A stretch of DNA of 12,194 nucleotides from the NCBI GenBank assembly GCA_002352425.1, contig DEIK01000025.1, forward strand, positions 1 to 12,194, in the 5' to 3' direction. Below the pieces are notes generated by a model that was not told the DNA's origin, ran no database searches, and worked only from the letters and a program-made list of their open reading frames with translations. The position numbers and the translations under genes are program-made. Source of the DNA: Rhodobacteraceae bacterium UBA2776. Lineage in GTDB: Bacteria > Pseudomonadota > Alphaproteobacteria > Rhodobacterales > Rhodobacteraceae. This document shows, one piece after another, positions 5,442-12,194 of this stretch; position 1 is the stretch's first letter; each line of letters begins with the position of its first letter.

Positions 5442-8400
5442 TTACTCGTCGCGGCTTTCAGGTGTGTCGACCAACCCGCTTTCGAACACTTCGCCACCGA
5501 CGATGTCTTCTGTTACAGGAGCAGCCAAACGTGCGGCCTCTTCTGCTTCTTTGCGGCGAGCCTCGATCACGACGTTATCCCGGTCCTGAGCGATTTTGCG
5601 CGACTGCATTGTCGCCCCGCCTGTACCGGCCGGGATCAAGCGCCCAACGATCACGTTCTCTTTCAGACCGACCAGTTTGTCGCGCTTGCCCTGTACCGAT
5701 GCTTCGGTCAAAACCCGCGTGGTTTCCTGGAACGATGCCGCCGAGATAAAGCTGCGTGTTTGCAACGATGCCTTGGTGATCCCCAACAAGATTGGCTCGC
5801 CTTTGGCCTCGCGAACGCCTTTGGATTTCGCCTTCTCATTCGCCAGATCGTATTCGGCTTTGTCCACATGCTCGCCTTTAAGCAACGTGGTCTCACCACT
5901 GTCGGAAATTTCCCATTTCTGCAGCATTTGACGCACGATCACTTCGATATGTTTATCGTTAATCTTCACGCCTTGCAGACGGTAAACGTCCTGAACCTCA
6001 TCAACCATGTAGTTGGCCAATGCCTCGACGCCCATAACCGCAAGAATGTCGTGCGGGGCCGGGTTACCGTCCATGATGTATTCACCCTTCTGGATGAAGT
6101 CGCCCTCGGCCACAGGAATATGTTTGCCTTTGGGCACCATGTATTCAACCGTTTCCATCGTGTCATCAGCTGGCTCGATCGAAATGCGGCGTTTGTTTTT
6201 GTAGTCGCGGCCATAGCGCACGTAACCATCAATCTCGGCGATGATCGCGTGGTCTTTGGGACGACGGGCTTCAAACAACTCGGCCACACGCGGCAGACCA
6301 CCGGTAATGTCCTTGGTTTTAGCACCCTCGCGCGGGATCCGCGCAATAACGTCACCGGCTTTGATCTCGTCACCGTCTTCAACCGATAGAATGGCATCCA
6401 CGGACATAGCGTATGTCATTGGGTGACCAGCGGCGTTCACCACTGGCTCGCCATTCTTGTCAAGAATGATGATTTCAGGTTTCAGATCATTGCCTTTAGG
6501 CGCAGTCCGCCAGTCGATCACGATTTTCTGGGTCATGCCAGTCGCGTCATCGGTTTCTTCCCGAACCGCGATACCGGATATCAGATCAACGTATTTAACA
6601 GTACCGGCTTTTTCCGTGATGATCGGCAGGGTGTATGGATCCCATTCAAACATCTTGTCGCCGCGATCAACTTTTTGACCATCTTTGACATGGATTTTTG
6701 AGCCGTATGACAATTTGTGATGCGCACGTTCCTGACCGTTATCATCAATGATCACCAGCTGCATGCTGCGACCCATGACGATCATTTCGCCGTTGGCATT
6801 TTTCAACAGGTTCGAGTTTTTGAACCCGATGGTCCCTGCTTGCGATGCCTCTAGGAACGATTGCTGACCACCCTGCGCAATGCCGCCAATGTGGAATGTC
6901 CGCATTGTCAGCTGTGTACCGGGCTCACCGATTGACTGCGCGGCGATAATGCCGACAGCTTCACCTTGGTTCACCAGTGTACCACGTGCAAGGTCACGAC
7001 CGTAACAGGCCGAACATACGCCCTCTTCGGCTTCACAGGTCAAAGGTGAACGCATCCGCACAGTGGCCAGATCGGCTTTGTCGATCTTGTCGGCCATGTG
7101 CTCGTCGATCAGCTCGTTTTTGCGCACCAGCACTTCGTCTGTGCCTGGTTTGATGATGTCCTCGGCAGCCACACGACCCAGCAGACGCTCGGCCAATGAT
7201 GCAACTACTTCACCATCATTCACGGCAGCAGACGCTGTGATCGAAGTCTCGGTACCACAGTCTTCCATGCGAATGATGCAATCTTGGGCAACATCAACCA
7301 GACGACGTGTCAGATAACCCGAGTTCGCTGTCTTAAGCGCCGTATCGGCCAGACCTTTACGCGCGCCGTGGGTCGAGTTGAAGTACTCAAGAACCGACAG
7401 ACCTTCTTTAAAGTTCGAGATAATCGGTGTTTCGATAATCTCGCCCGAAGGTTTCGCCATCAGACCGCGCATACCACCCAGCTGTTTCATCTGCGCGGGG
7501 GAACCACGCGCACCAGAGTGGGCCATCATATAAACGCTGTTCGGTTCCATTTCGGCACCGGCATCATCCATACGCATGGCTGACATTTCGCCCATCATCG
7601 CGTCCGCAACTTCGTCGGAACATTTGGACCAAGCATCGACAACTTTGTTATACTTCTCGCCCTGAGTGATCAGACCGTCCATATACTGTTGTTCGAATTC
7701 CTTCACCTGCGAGCGCACACCATCAACAATGGTCCATTTGGTGTCCGGGATCAGCATATCGTCTTTACCAAACGAAATACCGGCCTTGAACGCCTCGCGG
7801 AAACCCATCGTCATGATCTGATCACAGAAAATAACGGATTCTTTTTGGCCACAATAACGGTAAACCGTATCAATCACTTGCTGCACTTCAGATTTCCGCA
7901 GCAAACGGTTGACCAGATCAAACGGTGCCTTGGCGTTCAACGGCAGCAAAGCCCCCAAACGCATCCGGCCCGGCGTGGTTTCAAAGCGCGTCAGCACCTC
8001 GTTACCCTCATCATCAATCTGTTTGATCCGTGCGATTATTTTGGCGTGCAGATGTACTTCACCAGCATCCAACGCGTGTTGTACTTCATCGACGTTGGCA
8101 AACATCATGCCTTCGCCTTTCATACCTTCACGCATCATGGTGACGTAGTAGAGACCCAAAATCATATCCTGTGACGGAACGATGATTGGCGCACCATTTG
8201 ACGGGGACAACACGTTGTTTGTCGACATCATCAAAACGCGGGCTTCCAACTGCGCCTCAAGGCTCAATGGAACGTGAACCGCCATTTGGTCGCCGTCAAA
8301 GTCGGCGTTAAACGCGGAACACACCAGCGGGTGCAATTGGATCGCTTTACCTTCAACCAGCACAGGTTCAAACGCCTGAATGCCCAAACGGTGCAGCGTT

Positions 8401-9689
8401 GGCGCACGGTTCAGCATCACTGGGTGTTCACGAATGACTTCGTCCAGAATATCCCAAACTTCGGGACGTTCTTTTTCAACCAGCTTCTTGGCTTGCTTCA
8501 CAGTCGAAGACATGCCTTTGGCTTCCAGACGCGAATAGATGAACGGTTTGAACAGCTCCAGCGCCATTTTCTTTGGCAAACCACATTGATGCAGTTTCAG
8601 CTCTGGACCGGTCACAATCACCGAACGACCCGAGAAATCGACCCGTTTACCCAAAAGGTTCTGACGGAAACGGCCCTGTTTACCTTTCAGCATGTCAGAC
8701 AGTGATTTCAGCGGACGTTTGTTGGCGCCGGTAATCACACGGCCGCGACGTCCATTGTCAAACAGCGCATCAACGGATTCTTGCAACATCCGTTTTTCGT
8801 TACGCACAATGATGTCAGGCGCACGCAGCTCGATCAGACGTTTCAAACGGTTGTTCCGGTTGATCACCCGGCGATACAGATCGTTCAGATCTGAGGTGGC
8901 AAAACGGCCACCATCCAGCGGCACCAGTGGGCGCAGCTCTGGCGGGATCACAGGCACAACGGTCATGATCATCCACTCAGGACGGTTGCCCGACTCAATG
9001 AACGCCTCGACAATTTTCAAACGCTTGATGATCTTCTTGGGCTTCAACTCGCCTGTGGCCACGGCCAGCTCAGCGCGCAACCCTTCGGCTTCACCTTCCA
9101 GATCAATCTGGCTCAGCATTTCACGGATCGCTTCCGCGCCGATACCGGCGGTGAAAGCATCCATGCCATAGGCATCTTGCGCATCCATGTGCTCTTCTTC
9201 GGACATCAACTGACCATACATAAGGTCGGTCAGGCCGGGTTCGATCACAACGTAGTTTTCAAAATACAGAATGCGTTCCAGATCCCGCAGGGTCATGTCC
9301 AGCATCAAGCCAATACGCGATGGCAGTGACTTCAAGAACCAGATGTGTGCAACGGGTGCAGCCAACTCAATGTGGCCCATCCGTTCGCGACGCACTTTTT
9401 GTAGCGTAACTTCAACACCGCATTTCTCGCAGACAACGCCGCGGTATTTCATCCGCTTATATTTGCCACACAGACATTCGTAATCTTTGATTGGGCCAAA
9501 AATACGCGCACAAAACAGACCGTCGCGTTCTGGTTTGAACGTCCGGTAGTTGATGGTTTCAGGTTTCTTGATTTCACCGAAAGACCACGAAAGGATCCGC
9601 TCTGGCGATGCCAGAGAGACCTTGATTTCGTCGAACACCTTAGGCGGCGTCAGCGGGTTAAACGGGTTGTTTGTAAGTTCCTGGTTCAT
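5442..9689 (-). CDS. rpoC: DNA-directed RNA polymerase beta' subunit
   Basis: Complete, 1415 aa, the normal alphaproteobacterial size. It forms the active-site half of RNA polymerase together with RpoB. Visible landmarks in order: the N-terminal zinc site C72, C74, C87, C90; the catalytic magnesium loop NADFDGDQM with D463, D465 and D467; the second zinc site C811, C885, C892, C895; and the bridge helix/trigger loop region GEPGTQLTMRTFHIGG with M929, R930 and H933. The acidic C-terminal tail ends ESGLVDTPESRDE. The start is supported by GAGG 7 nt upstream of the ATG and by the canonical N-terminus. It follows rpoB by 51 bp and is co-transcribed with it; a terminator follows. No insertion, frameshift or altered catalytic residue was seen. 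Confidence 0.99.
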   Translation of the reverse strand: MNQELTNNPFNPLTPPKVFDEIKVSLASPERILSWSFGEIKKPETINYRTFKPERDGLFCARIFGPIKDYECLCGKYKRMKYRGVVCEKCGVEVTLQKVRRERMGHIELAAPVAHIWFLKSLPSRIGLMLDMTLRDLERILYFENYVVIEPGLTDLMYGQLMSEEEHMDAQDAYGMDAFTAGIGAEAIREMLSQIDLEGEAEGLRAELAVATGELKPKKIIKRLKIVEAFIESGNRPEWMIMTVVPVIPPELRPLVPLDGGRFATSDLNDLYRRVINRNNRLKRLIELRAPDIIVRNEKRMLQESVDALFDNGRRGRVITGANKRPLKSLSDMLKGKQGRFRQNLLGKRVDFSGRSVIVTGPELKLHQCGLPKKMALELFKPFIYSRLEAKGMSSTVKQAKKLVEKERPEVWDILDEVIREHPVMLNRAPTLHRLGIQAFEPVLVEGKAIQLHPLVCSAFNADFDGDQMAVHVPLSLEAQLEARVLMMSTNNVLSPSNGAPIIVPSQDMILGLYYVTMMREGMKGEGMMFANVDEVQHALDAGEVHLHAKIIARIKQIDDEGNEVLTRFETTPGRMRLGALLPLNAKAPFDLVNRLLRKSEVQQVIDTVYRYCGQKESVIFCDQIMTMGFREAFKAGISFGKDDMLIPDTKWTIVDGVRSQVKEFEQQYMDGLITQGEKYNKVVDAWSKCSDEVADAMMGEMSAMRMDDAGAEMEPNSVYMMAHSGARGSPAQMKQLGGMRGLMAKPSGEIIETPIISNFKEGLSVLEYFNSTHGARKGLADTALKTANSGYLTRRLVDVAQDCIIRMEDCGTETSITASAAVNDGEVVASLAERLLGRVAAEDIIKPGTDEVLVRKNELIDEHMADKIDKADLATVRMRSPLTCEAEEGVCSACYGRDLARGTLVNQGEAVGIIAAQSIGEPGTQLTMRTFHIGGIAQGGQQSFLEASQAGTIGFKNSNLLKNANGEMIVMGRSMQLVIIDDNGQERAHHKLSYGSKIHVKDGQKVDRGDKMFEWDPYTLPIITEKAGTVKYVDLISGIAVREETDDATGMTQKIVIDWRTAPKGNDLKPEIIILDKNGEPVVNAAGHPMTYAMSVDAILSVEDGDEIKAGDVIARIPREGAKTKDITGGLPRVAELFEARRPKDHAIIAEIDGYVRYGRDYKNKRRISIEPADDTMETVEYMVPKGKHIPVAEGDFIQKGEYIMDGNPAPHDILAVMGVEALANYMVDEVQDVYRLQGVKINDKHIEVIVRQMLQKWEISDSGETTLLKGEHVDKAEYDLANEKAKSKGVREAKGEPILLGITKASLQTRSFISAASFQETTRVLTEASVQGKRDKLVGLKENVIVGRLIPAGTGGATMQSRKIAQDRDNVVIEARRKEAEEAARLAAPVTEDIVGGEVFESGLVDTPESRDE

Positions 9690-9726
9690 TTTGATACCTC
9701 AAATTGGGTTGCAGATGGGTGGGGTG

Positions 9727-9746
9727 GATTAGGGAAAACCCTAATC
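9727..9746 (-). repeat. 8-bp hairpin over the rpoB stop codon in the rpoB-rpoC junction
   Basis: GATTAGGG and CCCTAATC (9746-9739 and 9734-9727 on the minus strand) pair perfectly around a TTTT loop. The 5' arm contains the rpoB TAG stop, and the 3' arm holds a second in-frame stop TAA four codons later. The hairpin is followed by CCACCCCACCC, not a U-tract, so it is not an intrinsic terminator. It could be a processing or stability element. Function is inference. Confidence 0.5.
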
Positions 9747-12194
9747 TTCACCCTCCGCATCCAGGAGTTCCATGTTCAGGCCCAAACCGCGGACCTCTTT
9801 GACCAGCACGTTAAAGCTTTCCGGCACACCAGCCTCGAAATTATCCTCGCCTTTGACGATACTCTCGTAAACTTTGGTCCGGCCTGCAACGTCATCCGAT
9901 TTCACTGTCAGCATCTCTTGCAGCGTGTATGCCGCGCCATATGCTTCCAGCGCCCAGACTTCCATCTCCCCGAAACGCTGGCCACCGAACTGGGCTTTAC
10001 CACCCAGAGGTTGCTGCGTGACAAGGCTGTAAGGACCAGTTGAACGCGCGTGGATTTTGTCATCCACAAGGTGGTGCAGTTTCAGCAGATATTTAACGCC
10101 AACAGTCACAGGGCGTTGGAATTGCTCGCCCGTACGGCCATCAAACAAGATCGACTGACCCGAGGTGCTGAACCCAGCGCGTGTCAGCGCGTCGTCAACG
10201 TCACCCTCTTTGGCACCATCAAATACAGGCGTCGCAATCGGCACACCGCGTGTCACGTTGCCGGCAGCAGTGACCAGCAGTTCGTCGTCCATGTCTTTGA
10301 TGCCCTCGTTGTAGACATCTTCACCATAGGCGATTTTCATCGCTTCACGCACCGGTGTTAGATCACCGTCACGACGGTAGCCTTGCAGCGCCTCGTCGAT
10401 CTCTAGGCCCAGACCGCGTGCGGCCCAACCCATGTGTGTTTCCAAAATTTGACCGACGTTCATACGCGACGGCACACCCAGTGGGTTCAAACAGAAATCA
10501 ACCGGTGTCCCATCGGCCAAGAACGGCATGTCTTCCATTGGAACAACGCGTGAAATCACACCTTTGTTCCCGTGGCGACCCGCCATTTTATCGCCTGGCT
10601 GCAGTTTGCGTTTCACCGCAATGAACACCTTGACCATTTTCATCACACCCGGAGGCAGATCATCGCCACGGCGCACCTTCTCGACTTTGTCCTCAAAGCG
10701 CGCTTCTAGAACGCGACCTTGTGCTTGATATTGATCATTCAAGGCTTCAACTTCGGCTGCGTCTTTTTCATCACCCAGCGCCAACTGCCACCATTGACCG
10801 CGCGACAACATTTCCAGCAGCTCTTCGGTGATTTCCGATTTCGGCTTAACGCCTTTCGGACCTTTCACCGCTGTTTTGCCAAGGATCATGCCTTTTAGAC
10901 GCGCGTAAGTGTTCCGATCTAGAATGTGTTGCTCGTCATCACGGTCGCGGGCAAGGCTTTCGACCTCTTCGCGCTCGATCTGTAGGGCACGTTCATCTTT
11001 TTCCACACCGTGGCGGTTAAAGACACGTACCTCAACAACAGTCCCGAAATCGCCGGGTTTTACGCGCAGCGACGTATCGCGAACGTCAGACGCTTTCTCA
11101 CCAAAGATGGCGCGCAGAAGTTTCTCTTCCGGTGTCATCGGGCTTTCGCCTTTTGGTGTGATTTTACCGACCAGAATGTCGCCCGGCTGAACTTCGGCAC
11201 CGATATAAACGATACCGGCTTCATCCAGATTACGCAGCGCTTCTTCGCCGACGTTTGGAATATCACGGGTGATTTCCTCTGGGCCAAGTTTGGTATCACG
11301 GGCCGCGACTTCGAATTCCTCGATGTGGATCGAAGTGAACACGTCTTCGCGCACGATGCGCTCGGAGATCAGGATCGAATCCTCGTAGTTGTAGCCATTC
11401 CACGGCATAAACGCGACGATGATGTTTTTACCCAAAGCCAATTCACCGATATCGGTGGAGGGGCCATCGGCAATCACTTCGCCTTTGCCAACTTTGTCGC
11501 CCACTTTGATCAGTGGACGCTGATTGATGCAGGTGTTTTGGTTGGAGCGTTGGAATTTCCGCAGACGGTAAATATCAACACCCGGGTCACCGATTTCCAG
11601 ATCTTCGGTGGCGCGGATAACGATACGGTTGGCATCAACTTGGTCGATGTAACCACCGCGACGGGCCATAATGGCCGCGCCGGAATCGCGTGCAACAACT
11701 TCCTCGATACCGGTGCCAACCAGCGGCGCTTCGGCCACCAGCAATGGAACCGCCTGACGCATCATGTTCGACCCCATCAAGGCACGGTTGGCGTCATCGT
11801 TTTCAAGGAACGGGATCAGAGATGCCGCAACGGACACCAACTGTTTCGGGCTGACATCAATCAGGTCAACATTTTCACGTTGGCTAAGCAGATAGTCGCC
11901 AGATTTACGGCTGGACACCAGATCGTTTTCGAAACGACCATCGGCATCAAGATGCGCGTTGGCCTGCGCCACAGTGTGACGCATTTCTTCGGTCGCGGAC
12001 ATGTATGACACTTCGTCCGTCACCTGCGCATCAACCACCTTGCGATAAGGTGTTTCAATGAAGCCGTATTTGTTGACGCGTGCAAATGTCGCCAGCGAGT
12101 TGATCAAACCAATGTTCGGACCCTCGGGCGTTTCAATCGGACACATGCGACCGTAGTGGGTTGGATGCACATCGCGCACCTCAAAACCAGCACG
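9741..12194 (-). CDS. rpoB: DNA-directed RNA polymerase beta subunit, C-terminal 817 residues (partial)
   Basis: The frame is open to the window edge, and the first codons (RAGFEVRDVHPTHYGR) correspond to about residue 542 of E. coli RpoB, so roughly 540 N-terminal residues lie outside. Rifampicin cluster II (IETPEGPNIGLI) is present and wild type, with the equivalents of P564 and I572. The main cluster I (507-533) is just outside. The catalytic-centre lysines equivalent to E. coli K1065 and K1073 are in GDKMAGRHGNKG (fragment residues 536 and 544). The C-terminal clamp segment KAQFGGQRFGEMEVWALEAYGA is intact, and the protein ends ELLDAEGED. The stop is TAG with a TAA four codons on. It is upstream partner of rpoC in one transcript; its own promoter is not in the window. 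Confidence 0.99.
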   Translation of the reverse strand, partial: RAGFEVRDVHPTHYGRMCPIETPEGPNIGLINSLATFARVNKYGFIETPYRKVVDAQVTDEVSYMSATEEMRHTVAQANAHLDADGRFENDLVSSRKSGDYLLSQRENVDLIDVSPKQLVSVAASLIPFLENDDANRALMGSNMMRQAVPLLVAEAPLVGTGIEEVVARDSGAAIMARRGGYIDQVDANRIVIRATEDLEIGDPGVDIYRLRKFQRSNQNTCINQRPLIKVGDKVGKGEVIADGPSTDIGELALGKNIIVAFMPWNGYNYEDSILISERIVREDVFTSIHIEEFEVAARDTKLGPEEITRDIPNVGEEALRNLDEAGIVYIGAEVQPGDILVGKITPKGESPMTPEEKLLRAIFGEKASDVRDTSLRVKPGDFGTVVEVRVFNRHGVEKDERALQIEREEVESLARDRDDEQHILDRNTYARLKGMILGKTAVKGPKGVKPKSEITEELLEMLSRGQWWQLALGDEKDAAEVEALNDQYQAQGRVLEARFEDKVEKVRRGDDLPPGVMKMVKVFIAVKRKLQPGDKMAGRHGNKGVISRVVPMEDMPFLADGTPVDFCLNPLGVPSRMNVGQILETHMGWAARGLGLEIDEALQGYRRDGDLTPVREAMKIAYGEDVYNEGIKDMDDELLVTAAGNVTRGVPIATPVFDGAKEGDVDDALTRAGFSTSGQSILFDGRTGEQFQRPVTVGVKYLLKLHHLVDDKIHARSTGPYSLVTQQPLGGKAQFGGQRFGEMEVWALEAYGAAYTLQEMLTVKSDDVAGRTKVYESIVKGEDNFEAGVPESFNVLVKEVRGLGLNMELLDAEGED

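Noticed and set aside
5382..6389. 335-codon open frame on the plus strand
   Set aside because: Antisense to the 3' part of rpoC and starts inside the terminator hairpin region. Composition is that of a complement frame, with no family signature.
11010..12008. 332-codon open frame on the plus strand
   Set aside because: Antisense to rpoB, with the same compositional artefact as the other long complement frames. Conservation of RpoB fully explains the open frame.
1..12194. Search by eye for CRISPR arrays, IS ends, att sites, tRNA genes and defence or toxin genes
   Set aside because: No regularly spaced direct repeats, terminal inverted repeats with target duplications, cloverleaf folds or relevant protein motifs were found.

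Overview
The window is a ribosome/RNA-polymerase housekeeping locus from an alphaproteobacterium, most likely a Rhodobacterales (Roseobacter-group) member. The gene order rpoB-rpoC ... rpsL-rpsG-fusA-tuf on one strand, the RpoC length (1415 aa), the S7 and EF-G sequences and the moderate GC content all fit that group. This is judged by eye, and the genus cannot be fixed.

Layout, read right to left because the operons run on the minus strand. The window opens inside rpoB (N-terminal part missing, 9741-12194), followed 51 bp later by a complete rpoC (5442-9689). An 8-bp hairpin overlaps the rpoB stop codon. A rho-independent terminator (5386-5415) closes the rpoBC transcript. Then comes an accessory pair not related to transcription or translation: a DMT/EamA-type membrane transporter (4399-5283, minus) and a family-2-like glycosyltransferase (3387-4388, plus). 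The two converge tail to tail with 10 bp between their stop codons. A 325-bp divergent intergenic region (3062-3386) follows. It holds a strong sigma-70-type promoter for the str operon, a leader of about 190 nt with two hairpins and a possible 22-codon leader ORF, and, facing the other way, the upstream region of the glycosyltransferase. The str operon rpsL (S12), rpsG (S7), fusA (EF-G) then runs off the left edge at the first seven codons of tuf (EF-Tu).

The polymerase subunits RpoB and RpoC form the catalytic core. S12, S7, EF-G and EF-Tu are the decoding and translocation machinery. All appear intact, with their hallmark catalytic or metal-binding residues. The variable part is the glycosyltransferase/transporter pair lodged between the two essential operons.

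I found no CRISPR array, insertion sequence, tRNA, rRNA, prophage or defence system, and no convincing undescribed system. The best leads are the architecture of the rpsL leader (5' hairpin, hairpin over the Shine-Dalgarno region, overlapping small ORF) and the accessory cassette splitting rpoBC from str.
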